From Orthonyx spaldingii (taxonomy: Eukaryota > Chordata > Aves > Passeriformes > Orthonychidae): a DNA stretch of 64,000 bases. Made by a program: the position numbers and the translations under genes. The notes beneath the pieces were generated by a model, which worked only from the letters and a program-made list of their open reading frames with translations, searched no databases and was not told the DNA's origin. Positions 1 through 10,400 of this stretch are shown here, one piece after another. The DNA is taken from the NCBI GenBank assembly GCA_013397795.1, contig VZTJ01001390.1:754475-818474 (forward strand). Reading direction: 5' to 3'. Within the stretch, counting starts at the first letter, position 1, and each line of letters begins with the position of its first letter.

Positions 1-26
1 CAGCTGAGCGCGGGGCAGACGCGCAG
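1..26 (+). CDS. TMEM41A: TMEM41A exon 1, 3' end only
   Basis: These 26 bases read in frame (Q-L-S-A-G-Q-T-R) and end in AG before a GTGGGT donor. The split codon AG|G joins exon 2 as Arg. The fit in phase and the immediate donor support this as the tail of exon 1. The coding start lies to the left of the window. Confidence 0.7.
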
Positions 27-2620
27 GTGGGTGTGGGGGGCCGGGGCTGCCCGTGCGTCCGTCCGTCCCCCGGGGGCTGCCCGTGTGTCTGTCCGTCCGC
101 AGGGCGCTGCGGTTCCCGGCGGACCTGGAGGAGCTGCGGGATCTGGCCGAGGCGCTGCGGGACTACGAGCGGCAGCACCGGGGCGCGGCGCTGGCCCTGT
201 TCTGCAGCGCGTACCTGTACAAGCAGAGCTTCGCCATCCCCGGCTCCAGCCTCCTGGTACGGGCAGGGGCGGCGCGGGGCGGGGGCCGGGGACTCGCGGA
301 TCGGGCAGGAGGAGCCGGAGGGACCCGGCCGGCCCCGCACTCGGGCAGGAGTAACCCTCAGCAGCAGTACGGGTCGGGGCTGACCTGCTGGAGAGCAGCT
401 TTGCTGGGAAGGATCGGGGAGTGTTGGTGGATGATGGGCCCTGGGCGCCAGGAGGGTCAGTGGGATCCTGGAGTGCACTGGGAAGAGCGTTGCCAGCAGG
501 TCAGGGAGTGATCCTGCCCCTCTACTCAGCCCTGGGAGGCACAGCTGGAGTGCCTGGTCCTGTTCTGGGCTCTTCAGGACAAGACAGACAAGGAGGACAG
601 GGTCCAGCAGAGGCCACAAAGAGGTGCAGCTGGAGCATCTCTTTGATGAGGAGACACTTGGGAGCTGGGCCTGGTTAGTCTGGAGAAGACTGAGAGGGGA
701 TCTCATTAATGCATGTAAGTATCTCCAAGGGGTAACAGAGGATGGTGCCAGACTCTGTTCAATAGTGCCCAGCAACAGGATAAGGAGCAACGGCCCCAAA
801 CTAAAACCCAAGAAGTTTCACCTCAATATGAGGAAGAACTTCTTTCCATGGAGGGTGGCAGAGCACTGGAACAGCTGCCTAGGGAGGGCACAGAGTCTCC
901 TTCTCTGGAGATGTCCAAACCCACCTCTCCCTGTGTCACCTGCTCTGGGTGACCCTGCCTTGGCCTGGATAATCTCCAGAGATCCTTTCCAACCCTAACA
1001 ATTCTGTGGTTCTGTGACACAGTGTGTCCCCCCAGGCCTCACTCCACATTGTCCCCACAGAATGTCCTGGCTGGAGCACTCTTCGGGCCATGGACGGGGC
1101 TGGTGCTGTGCTCAGTGCTCACGTCTGTGGGAGCCACCCTCTGCTACCTGCTCTCTGCAGCCTTTGGCAAGCAGCTTGTTGTCCACTTCTTCCCTGAGAA
1201 GGTGGCTCTGCTGCAAGGGAAGGTAAGAACTGGTGGTTCTGCTGGCAGCTGAGATGGCCCTGGGCCAGGCTGCTCTTGGGGTGACAGTGAAAATAAATGA
1301 GTGTGTGCAGGGGATGCATCAGGCCTGCTGAGGGCACAGTCTAGGAGCAGCCCACTATCTTGGAGCAAGCCTGTTGGCAAAGGGGCTGCCAGGAAAATCC
1401 CGGATCCTAAGGAAAAGCGGACATGAAATAAAGGAGTGTTTGGGAAGTCCCTGTGCTCCGGAACTGCCTCCATCCATCCTGTGCTGTGTTGTACGCTGGA
1501 GGTGGTTCTGCTTTTAACTTCCTGATCTCTCATTCAGGTGAGATCCCATTTCCACCCCTTCTTTGAAGAGGGCTGGCCCACCATTAGGTTCCTATACATG
1601 CATAATGTTGCTGCTTTCCATCAGTTCTGAACTGATGTTATGCTGTGGCATGTTAGAAGAAAACTTAAATTCACTCCAGCATCGTGGCCATTTGAATGTT
1701 ACTGCTGTCTGAGGAGCAGGAATAACGTGGAACGTTTCTTTTGGCAGGTAGAAGAGAACAGGAGCTGCTTATTTTTCTTCTTGTTGTTCCTGAGGCTGTT
1801 CCCTATGACACCAAACTGGTTTCTGAACCTCTCAGCTCCCATTTTAAACATCCCCATGTCCCAGTTCTTCCTCTCCGTTCTCATAGGTAAGGCCTGGGGA
1901 CACAGCCTGAGGGGACAGCGTGACACTGCTGCTCTGGGTATCGCTGAGCCAGGGAGGGCAGAGATGGGACTCTGACCCTTGGTCTGTTTCCTCTGTGCTG
2001 CCCTTGAGCATTTTGTAAACAGGTGTCCCCAGTGCTGCAAATTTTGCTTTACACCTGGTTCTTTCTGTTACAAGCACAGACCCCTGTGTCTGTGCAATGG
2101 CTATAAATTAAAATACTGAGTTCCACCTCAACACGAGGAAGAATTTTCCATGGAGGGTGACAGAGCACTGGAACAGCTGCCCAGGGAGGGCATGGAGTCT
2201 CCTTCTCTGGAGACGTTCCACATTCCTGTGTCACCTGCTCTGGGTCACCCTGCCTTAGCAAGAGGGTTGGACTGGATGATCTCCAGAGGTCCTTCCAGCC
2301 CTAACAATTCTGTCATTCTGTGTCTGGCCTTGGGCATATTTGAGCTAATTTTCCCTAGGGGGGTACTAACAGCTTTTTTTTCTGCTCTGATTCCTTCAGG
2401 CCTTACACCATATAATTTCATCTGTGTGCAGACAGGGGCCATTCTGTCCCAGATCACCTCTCTGGATGCCATCTTCTCCTGGGACACACTGCTCAAGCTG
2501 CTGGCCATGGCTGTGGCAGCGCTGATTCCAGGGACCCTCATCAAGAGATACAGCAAGAAACACCTGAAGCTGGATGGGGACAAGCAAGCTCAGACACTCA
2601 ATGGCAGAAAGAGCTTGTGA
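1..2620 (+). CDS. TMEM41A: TMEM41A, VTT/DedA-family transmembrane protein (5'-partial; joined exons)
   Basis: Joined exons are 1-26, 103-256, 1061-1222, 1748-1886 and 2400-2620. They total 702 nt with no frame break, giving 233 codons and a TGA stop at 2618-2620. The start codon is outside the window, so about 30 N-terminal residues are missing if the length is near the 264 residues I recall for human. The VTT (SNARE-associated/DedA) core is clear. FAIPGSSLLNVLAGALFGPW is the conserved Pro-Gly-Ser re-entrant segment. It is followed by SVGATLCYLL and by LFLRLFPMTPNWFLNLSAPI, the second re-entrant Arg-Pro-Pro-Asn motif. A last hydrophobic helix (LLAMAVAALIPGTLI) precedes a Lys-rich tail. Relatives TMEM41B and VMP1 are ER lipid scramblases; for TMEM41A itself the exact activity is less settled. 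The gene is convergent with MAP3K13, as in human 3q27. Identity is very likely; activity is inferred from the family. Confidence 0.95.
103..256 (+). CDS. TMEM41A: TMEM41A exon 2
   Basis: The acceptor is CCGCAG|G and the donor is CTG|GTACGG. The exon encodes the pre-helix segment RFPADLEELRDLAEALRDY and the first membrane segment, ending in the FAIPGSSLL motif that opens the VTT domain. It is very GC-rich, in keeping with the CpG-rich 5' end of the gene. Confidence 0.93.
508..1018 (+). repeat. CR1 LINE 3' end in TMEM41A intron 2
   Basis: About 510 bases match, from memory, the end of the CR1 ORF2 region and the 3' UTR. The order of landmarks is right: a 'ctcagccctgg..cacagctggagt' block, 'gagcatctctttgatgag', 'agtctggagaag', 'gaggaagaacttcttt', 'gagcactggaacagctgcc', and a 3' end of repeated 'ttctgtg' units. 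It is truncated at its 5' side, as CR1 copies usually are. It lies in the same strand as the gene and ends close to the exon 3 acceptor. Confidence 0.88.
1061..1222 (+). CDS. TMEM41A: TMEM41A exon 3
   Basis: The acceptor is CCCACAG|AATG and the donor is AAG|GTAAGA. The exon is 54 whole codons, phase 0 at both ends. It encodes NVLAGALFGPW, the SVGATLCYLL helix and the loop FGKQLVVHFFPEKVALLQ. It starts 43 bases after the CR1 tail that fills the preceding intron. Confidence 0.95.
1748..1886 (+). CDS. TMEM41A: TMEM41A exon 4
   Basis: The acceptor is TTGGCAG|GTAG and the donor is ATAG|GTAAGG. The exon encodes FFFLLFLRLFPMTPNWFLNL, the most conserved block of the family, then APILNIPMSQFFLSVLIG. 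Its last base is the first base of the Gly codon completed by exon 5. Confidence 0.95.
2119..2322 (+). repeat. CR1 LINE 3' tail in TMEM41A intron 4
   Basis: This shorter fragment is of the same subfamily as the copy at 508-1018. It shares 'ttccacctcaacacgaggaag', 'gagcactggaacagctgccc', 'ggactggatgatctccagagg' and terminal 'attctgt' units. It lies in the gene-sense strand. Confidence 0.87.
2400..2620 (+). CDS. TMEM41A: TMEM41A exon 5 (terminal)
   Basis: The acceptor is TTCCTTCAG|GCC. The split Gly codon gives GLTPYNFICVQTGAILSQIT, matching the family. The exon then encodes the SLDAIFSWDTLLKLL segment, the last helix and a basic cytosolic tail. The stop is TGA at 2618-2620. Confidence 0.95.
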
Positions 2621-2900
2621 TGGCTCAGGTGCCCCAGTTTTGGGGTAAAACTGCAGGACTCTGTTCCCAGGGGTTATATTCTGCATGCTCTGTGCCACCA
2701 AGGACAGTGGCAATTTTTAATCATCCTTCTCATCTCAGAGGAGGTGTCAGTTCTTATTTTTAATGAATGTACCTGTGCATGTACCTGCACGGAGAAAGAG
2801 ATACAGGGGCTTTGTGAACACTCTGTTTATTTGCCTGTTTCATTTAAATCAGTTTCCTGCGTGCCTGAGGGGAATAAAAGGAGGAGTATTGGCATCCTGT
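2621..2900 (+). other. TMEM41A: TMEM41A 3' UTR with poly(A) signal
   Basis: Sequence after the stop carries an AATAAA at 2873-2878, so cleavage near 2895 is likely. A second AATAAA at 3338-3343 could give a longer 3' UTR ending just before the CR1 copy. The choice of site is inferred from the hexamers only. Confidence 0.5.
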
Positions 2901-3357
2901 GAGGAAGGCAAACCAGAACCCAACTGTGGAACACTAGCCAAGCACAGCCCTGAGGGCAGTAGGCAGGCCCTGCTCCCTCCAGCTCCAGACAGATTTAGCA
3001 TTTTTGGCCTAAAATGATGAGCCCTGTGCTCCAGTGCAGCTGTAAAAGCACCAAGTTGAGAAAATAATGGTGTTTCAGAGTACAGCTGTAGAAGATTCTT
3101 CTTTGATTCCCGTGTTAAACCAGCACACCCTGCAGCAAAATGCTCAGGATTTGAGCTGCCTGGATCAGTCATGTCAGAACACTTGAGATTGCTTCTCTGG
3201 TTTGCCAGTGGCTGCTACTCCCCATGAAGACTAAAGGCAAAAAGAATGGGAATGGATGTGCCTGACTGGCAGACATTTGTCCTTGAAAAGCACCTTGAAA
3301 CCCACACATTTGCTCCTGTATAACTGGGAGGGTTCCAAATAAAGAGGTTGCTGGAGA

Positions 3358-3566
3358 ACATAGAATCCCAGAATGATTTGGGTTGGAAGGGATCCTAAAC
3401 CCCATCCTGTTCCACCCCCTGCCATGGCAGGGATACCTTCCACTATCCCAGGTTGCTCCAAGTCCCATCCAGCCTGGCCTTGGACACTTCCAGGGATCCA
3501 GGGGCAGCCACAGCTTCTCTGGGCACCCTGTGCCAGGGCCTCCCCACCCTCCCCGCAGGGCTGATA
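3358..3566 (-). repeat. CR1 LINE 3' tail between the convergent genes
   Basis: On the minus strand it reads as a CR1 3' end: GGCACAGGGTGCCCAGAGAA, GTGTCCAAGGCCAGGCTGGA, a 'ggtatccctgccatggca' block, 'cccttccaacccaaatcatt' and a final 'ctgggattctatg'. It lies between the last possible TMEM41A poly(A) signal (3338) and the MAP3K13 poly(A) signal (3755-3760). Confidence 0.9.
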
Positions 3567-3754
3567 CTCTGCTCTTGGGGTTTTGGTATTTGCTCTTCCT
3601 GACGAGATCCACTTGCAGGATCAAGTAACCTTCTTGCTGTGGAAGGGGGCAGATGGGAGACCCCAGAACAAGGCTTCATGACATCATCCCAAAGTCCATG
3701 AGAACCCATTCCCAGATCACCAGACCAGCCTGCAGCATTGAAGTACACTGGCTT

Positions 3755-3760
3755 TTTATT
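3755..3760 (-). terminator. MAP3K13: MAP3K13 poly(A) signal (AATAAA on minus strand)
   Basis: TTTATT on the plus strand is AATAAA on the minus strand, followed in transcript direction by GT-rich sequence. It is the last hexamer before the intergenic CR1 copy. Confidence 0.5.
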
Positions 3761-4180
3761 CCATGCATTGTTTGCTTTGATAGTCATTCTTGTTTCCATC
3801 ACTGTACACTGGTCAATACAAAAAAAAAAAATCAAGTTTGTCTCAGGAATCCACAGAGCAGGGAGGAGGGGATGAACACTACTGGACAGGGCCAAGATGA
3901 AATGGGTACTTAACACGACAGTGGGGAGGGCAACATTCAGCTCTGGGAGGAAATCTAGGCTAGTGTTCAGGAGCTGTCAGCAGCCACGAGAACTGGACCA
4001 GGGTACTCGGGATGCTGGGAAGGGAACCCAGGCTTTACCCCGGCCCTGGGAGGCGGTGTTACTACGAGGAGGGAGCAGGCCCAGTTCCACCCCTGCAGCA
4101 GAGGCGCCCGTTCAGCGACCTGGGGACCGTGTCTGTGCAATCCCAGGGAGCGGCACTAAGGAAAATCCTACATGATCCTG

Positions 4181-4195
4181 CCCCCCCCGCCCCCA
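4181..4195 (-). other. G-run in the MAP3K13 3' UTR (possible RNA G-quadruplex)
   Basis: On the transcript strand, runs of five and eight G separated by one C are followed by CAGG. The long run can supply two tracts, so a quadruplex is possible, though one tract would be only two G. Confidence 0.35.
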
Positions 4196-6988
4196 GAACT
4201 GACAGCAACCATCCCGGGAGCGGGGGCTGCTGAGCCAGCTCTGCCCGCACACAGCGGGGCCATGGGACGTGTGTGCAGGGGAGGCTGGGTGACACCTCCG
4301 CGGGCGGGGCAAGGGGCGGCCCTGGGGGCATTCCCAGAGGGATGCAGCGGCGGGAGCAGCGACGCTGGACTGTAACAGTGCAATGAGCCGGGGGTGTGAG
4401 GAGAAGAGAGCTAAATGTGGCAGCCTGGAGGGGGCAGCTCTGCTTGCCCAGGCTGCAGAACAGGCCAGCATGGCCCCAGGCAAGGATGGGGAGGGATCAG
4501 CACACACCCAGGACAGCTGGCCCAGAAGGGTCCCAAAATCCCACACCAAAGCTCTGTGAGCCCAGCAGAGCTGCATCCCGTGGTGCAGTCTATGCAGACA
4601 CCACAGGTACCCAAACCCCTCTGGAATCTGTTTGTCAGGGCATGGGTCACCACAGGCTGGAGGCCCTGGGGACAGTGACAGGCCTGAGCTGGAAGCAGCT
4701 CTGCTTTGGGGCTGCTTGTGGGACTGCCCAAGGATACCAGTGCTGCCCATGGGTCTCCAAGAGCCTGTCAGGTCTGAGCAGTCTCCCCAGGGGCACAGGG
4801 CTTGGCATCCTCTGCTGGGGACACCCGATGGCAGTTCTCCACCTATCTTTACACCACTGTGTGTTATGTGCACACAGTTCTCCACTGCTAAATTCCCACA
4901 CCTCAGCCTCCAGTCTCCTGGGTAACCATCTGCACCACCAAACCCTCTCACACCACAACAGCAAAGCTATCTCTGGCCCTGCCAGCTCCTCCTGCCACTG
5001 GCTGAGAGACAAAGAACACTGGGGAGGAGAAACGAGGGGTGGGAAGAGAGAGGAAAGGAGCCAGGAAAGAGGTTCACTCCTCAGGGGATTCTGCCTCCAC
5101 CCAGAGCAGGGTGAGCGGGTCACTCCCTCTCCAGGAGCCTGTTTGGTCCTGCCCGGGTGAGCCTCCACACGGACCCACTGCCCAGGGCAACTGCTCCCTC
5201 CCTGATGTCCTTTTGGATGCTCTGGCCAGGAAATCTTGTCACGGTTATTCACTTTGTGATCAATTCAAAAGCCACTCACTCCCTGACCAACCTTCCCACA
5301 TTCCCACCAGTTCAGCGGCCGCCAACCACCAGCAACGTGAGCAAACTGCAGCTCTGCCCACGAGGAACCTGACTGCAGCCATCCACCCCTCTCTGCTCCC
5401 TGCCCTGGAGAAACAGCATCCCTGGAAATAACGAGAGGCAGCAACTCCTGATAGCCACTGAGCCCAGCTCTGCTCCCACCCCTCCAGCAAGCAGGGAGAA
5501 GGTAACATCACACACAGAGATTACAATTGTGCTAGCGGTGAAGCCAACCTTCTGATCTACAGAAATGATAATAAATAATAAAATAACATCATAACTTAAG
5601 ATCTGTCTGTAGTCCAGCTACAAAAATTTAAAAATATGGGATAATTTAACTCATACAATACTGCTCTCTGTATAAGTAAGACATTTTCCTTCACTTTGCC
5701 ATGAGGCTATAAATTACCACAGTTAAGTTCAAACCAATATTTTAACATAAAATGTAAACAAAGCAACAGAAGTACCTGTCCATGGTCCATTCCTGCCGTT
5801 CACCTCTGGCTGGCCGTGCCAGCCAGCACACTGGGAAGGGCAGAGGGAGAGCTCTTGCAGGGGGACATCAACTAAGGAAGGGGGGGAACGTGCTCTATCG
5901 TTTTGTTCTCTTTCAATATTGTTTTAGAAGAGTAGTGTTTGAAGGGAAGGCACTATGAGTTCTATCAGAAAACAAATTTTTCTCATCTGCCAATGCCTCG
6001 GCCTGTCACATACCAGTACTATCCTCACTTGCACCTGCAGAGTTTCAGCTTGGAGGAGAAACAGAGGCTGCGGGGCACGCCCGAGACGCAACCATGCCAC
6101 GGCCACATCAAGATTCCCTGCACAAGGCCTGCCGGGAAGGGCAGGCAGCTGCTAATGCCTCCAAGAATGTACAGTGAATAAGGAGACAGAGCAGGGATGA
6201 TGCTCTTAGCCAGGCCAGTGATTCCCAGTCTTCCCCCTCAACACACAGCTCTCTGCTGGTTCTCAGTGCTGCTGTGGGTGAGAGGCTGCTTCTCCCAGTC
6301 CAGTCCGGGCGTCTCCAGTGTCCTCCCCAGAAGTGCTCGGGCTCTGCGGAATGTGCTTTCCACACTTTGCAAGTCCTTGCTCGGCCACCACTGAGCTGAT
6401 TTGATTTCTTTGACTGACTGAAACAGACAGGAGGTAAGAGGAGGAAGTAAACTGGGAAATGGCACACTGCATCTGAGAGAGGTTTCCCTGCTCAGCTGGA
6501 GGTTGACACTGCCAGAGTGAAGCAAGGACAGTGGTTAAGAAGTGCTCTGATACCAATTCTCGAGAGGACGAGGTTAGAATACATTTGCAGGATCTCACAA
6601 CAAAATGCTGATTAAAAAAAGAAACTAAAAATCCTTAAAATAAAACCCACCATTACATTCCTGGGGATGTATCGACTCAGAAGACCCTGGATGTTAGCAC
6701 CTCAGTACCAGTTTTCTCCAGGAACATGTCCACCTTCTGATTAAAAATGACCCAGCTGGTTATACTGAAAACACTTTGTTCACAGGTGACCCTACAGTCA
6801 GGTCTTTTTCTCTTTTTCCTCACTTGATAAGACTGAGAGGTTTAGTTTTCTTGATCTGTTCTCCAGTCTTCAGGGCCACGAGGCCTGGTCCCCTGTGCAA
6901 GCAGCAAGAGAATCCCCCGCGTCTGTACACAAAGCTGTCCAGGCAGGACTCCCAGGATGTTTCTCCATAGTGTGCTTGCTTTCTGAAC

Positions 6989-7004
6989 TTTTTTTTTTTT
7001 TTTT
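6989..7004. repeat. Poly(T)16 tract in the MAP3K13 3' UTR
   Basis: An uninterrupted T16 on the plus strand is A16 in the transcript. A similar T16 lies at 51193-51208 outside genes. Confidence 0.8.
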
Positions 7005-7316
7005 GCAACGAGTCTGTGTGTCTATAAATACAATCCACTCTTTACAGTAAAAAGTGTTAAAATGTCAAAAAAATAAATATCCATGTTACAGTAACTAGAT
7101 TATTCAATAAAATACATCCCTGCCATTCTTGATTGAAATGCTCAAAGAGAATTAATTTCATTTGGACATTTTCCAGAGATTCGGGTTATTGCAAATCACT
7201 CCTGGGGTGGGAAGGAGAAGCATCTTCTCTTCCTGTAAAGTGTGATGAAGGGGAATGAAGTGGAATCTCAGGGAAATCAAAATGCCAGTACCAGGAAGTT
7301 TTGGGGGAGATCTGTA

Positions 7317-7418
7317 TTACCAAGTAGCAGAGCTGCAGGGCTTATTGGTCCTGACTGTGGCATCAGAACACTCCCCTTCAGAAGAGTCACAGTCTGATTC
7401 TCCAAACTGTGGTGGGTT
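7317..7418 (-). CDS. MAP3K13: MAP3K13 exon 14, terminal coding part
   Basis: The acceptor is GCCTTGCAG|AACCC. The exon encodes NPPQFGESDCDSSEGECSDA and then TVRTNKPCSSATW before TAA at 7317-7319. The acidic Ser-Asp cluster and the SATW end match the conserved C-terminus of LZK. Confidence 0.96.
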   Translation of the reverse strand, partial: NPPQFGESDCDSSEGECSDATVRTNKPCSSATW

Positions 7419-10400
7419 CTGCAAGGCAAAAGCAAAGGGGGAGACTTGAGCACCATTCCTGTACTGCACATCACCCACACATGCAGTCTGTCACAGCAGC
7501 CAGGCAAAGGTCACCACCTGCAGAGGAGGAGAGTGGCACAAGCAGTAGAGGGCACAGCACCACAGGAGAGGGCCCCACCAAAGGTCACTTGTCTCCCTCA
7601 GAGAGGGGACAGCACAGAAATACCTGGTCAGAGCACTCCCAAACACAGGGTCACGAGGAAATGGTGCAGCAGGCTCTGCCCTACCCCTCCCAAACACTTG
7701 AAAGGCAGCGAAATGAAGAAAGTCATTCCAGCTTTGTCAGCAAGGCTGCTGATGGATATGTCTGAGGCAGTTCATAGCCGCTCCATTTCATTATCTATTT
7801 TTATCCCACTTAATGCAACTGCAAATCTGATGGCCTCCCAAAATCACACTCATCTTGACCAGCACATTATGTTCAGCTTTGTTTGTGCTACTTTCCCCCA
7901 CCCACTCTTCTGCCAAGCAGGAGGAAGATTGGGTATTGCAGCAGTTGCTTTGCTGTAGTACACCTACCACAGCATTTCCTGGGCAGTGTTCCAACTTTCT
8001 GGCCCTTGGATTCCTTTCCATAACATTTATGTAGTTTTTTTCCACTGAGTGGAAGGATGGGGGGATAACCAACTCACCTCACAGCTGTGTTCATCTGCAC
8101 AAAGTTTGCCCAGAGACATCTGAGTCTTGACTCTCCGCACAGCACACTCTTTGTCCGAAAGCCCATCCGACTGCGTGGAGATTTCAATGGGGATCTCTGG
8201 AGTCTGGGACAACATGTCCTCCAGCTTCTCAGCCAGCTCATCCTCCAGCTTGGTGGCCAGCTCATCCGGGCTGTTCGAGTGGTCGCTTGTGTTCCCCTCC
8301 TCTCCATCGGACACGGAGAAGTTCTCAGAGCTGAAGGTCGAGTAGGACTGGCAGCTACTGATGCAGCGGTGGGGTCTGCAAACCAGGAGAGAAGTTCAGT
8401 GTTCCCCTTGGATCACACTCACAGGGAATTTCCTGGGGGCTGTGTTCACTGCTCTGCTACACCACACCTTGTGGAGTGCCTCCCACATCCTGGAGCGACA
8501 GAATTCTACCCCTTCTGAAAGATTTAGTTCAAGACTTGCATCTTTAAATTCATCTGTTCTTATTTGGTCCTGTCTGATATATCCATATTAGCTGATCTGC
8601 CCTGGAGCATATTTTTTTCTGACCGTGCATTTTCCTAAAGGAAGGTAAGGCTGTAGTGTGGGGTTCAAGCTAACTCACCTGGGAACACCTGCATCACCTG
8701 GAGCCATCCCAAGAGCTAGGCAAGATTTAGGAACATCCACTCAAGAAATAAGCTCACAGTTACTTGACCATGGAAATGGCCTTGTGCCAGGATTCAACAG
8801 CAATGGGGCAACACATCAGTTGAGGGAACATGCTAGGAGACCCACAACTGGGCATCACATGGAACAGGCAATTTGTCCTCCTAATCTTCCAAGTTAGTAA
8901 ATCACAGATGAAACATCACACAGGAACTGTATGAATCACATAACTCATCCAGCCCGGCATTCTGCCTTCAACACCAGGCAGGAAGGAATAATCTGGGAGA
9001 AGTATGAGAACAGAGAGAGAGACAGAGCCTGCTTTCTCTTGGCATCTTCTGGTTTGTACCATTCAGCAGATCTGACTCCTGAGCAGAAGCTCAAACCCAG
9101 ATGACAATGCCAACAGTCACTGATGGATCCAGAAATTCTCCAGAAATTCTACACTTACAGTCTTCATGGTCTGATTTCCACAGCACACCTTGACAATGAG
9201 CTCCACATCTGAAAATGCTCTGGATGGAAAAAGCACTTCCTTTTGTTCATTTTAAAGCCACGTTTGCGTCACTGGCTGCCCCTAACATGAATGTGAAGAA
9301 TCATTCCTTGTCTATTTTCTCCACATAAATTACAATTTCATGCACCTCCGGTGTTGCCTCTCCAACCACTAGAGAAACATTTCACAAGGATTAAATCTCT
9401 TCTTCTACAGAAACCATCCCTAACCACTCTTGTCACACTTCTCAGTACCTTTCCAAACTTTACCATGGTCTGAGCTGCGGCAATGAAGGGGGCATTAGGA
9501 TTTAAGCTTCAGGTGTGTTGTGGATGCACACAACAGCGGACAAGATTTTTTTTTCTTCTCTGCTCCCTGGAACAAAACCTGTTTGCCTACTGGATCACTT
9601 TAGCACTTCAAGCAGCTGCTTTCATAAAGCTACAGCACCAAATCCATGATGTCTTTCCTGAGCACGGGACTGTAAATCCTGCTGTTCCCCAGGTTTATGT
9701 AGGAACACTTCCCCTAAGTCTTATTTTACAGGCAACACCATCAAATTTGATCTGCTGTTGTCACTTAGCTCTGCAATCTTATCTGAATTCAACGACAAAG
9801 GTGCCAGGCTGGAGACTTTCCCACTGCAGCAATAGTTAATAAAGAACACTGGGAAGAGCCCACAAAGGGTTCCCACATCCACTATGTCTGATGCTGGTGA
9901 AACAGATGCAGCAGCTCATTTATAGAGACAGAATAACATTATCAAGTGTGATCAAGTTGTGCTGCAAACAGCCTGCAGCAGGAAACCTGGGCCAGAGAGA
10001 ACATCTCAGGATGGGCTGCAACAGTGAGTGCACATGAAGGATCAGCTGAGGGTGGATGGGACACAGTGAATGGGATTCTGTTCTTTTGCCAACACCTTCC
10101 CCAGTTTCAGTGCTGGTGTGAAGCTGCTTATTAGAGTTCTCCTCCTCAGTTGTGTCCCACCAAAGAGAGATTAGAGTGAATTCACCTTTTACCTTTGTCT
10201 ACGAGGAAACTCCACTTCACTGTCGACTTCGCCCTCCTCCTCTTCTGACGACTCATCCCCACTCTGGCAGAAAACAAGGACAAAAAGGGTGTCTCATTTG
10301 GGGGAGTTCAAACAGGGCTGACCCTTGGTCCTCCAGGACAAAGTCACTATGCCAGCAGGCTGCAAAAATCTAGAGCAGAAAGCAGCCCGTGTTTCAGAAC

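Larger units (their letters stand above)
3735..7316 (-). other. MAP3K13: MAP3K13 3' UTR
   Basis: Sequence between the stop codon and a minus-strand AATAAA at 3755-3760 has no other gene that I can support. Cleavage is inferred near 3735, with GT-rich sequence just beyond. The region is patchy: AT-rich blocks at about 5520-5780 and 6600-7150, and a GC-rich middle at about 4000-5450 that is open in several frames by composition. The exact end needs transcript data. Confidence 0.6.

Noticed and set aside
3373..3628. Short plus-strand open frames between the two genes
   Set aside because: They lie entirely inside a CR1 tail on the other strand. The same peptide-like strings recur wherever this CR1 family is present, for example at 23294, 24904 and 31037.
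4112..4951. A 279-codon minus-strand open frame, with a 254-codon plus-strand frame overlapping it
   Set aside because: Both are open because the DNA is GC-rich and stop-poor. Neither shows domain-like features, and the region falls in the inferred MAP3K13 3' UTR.
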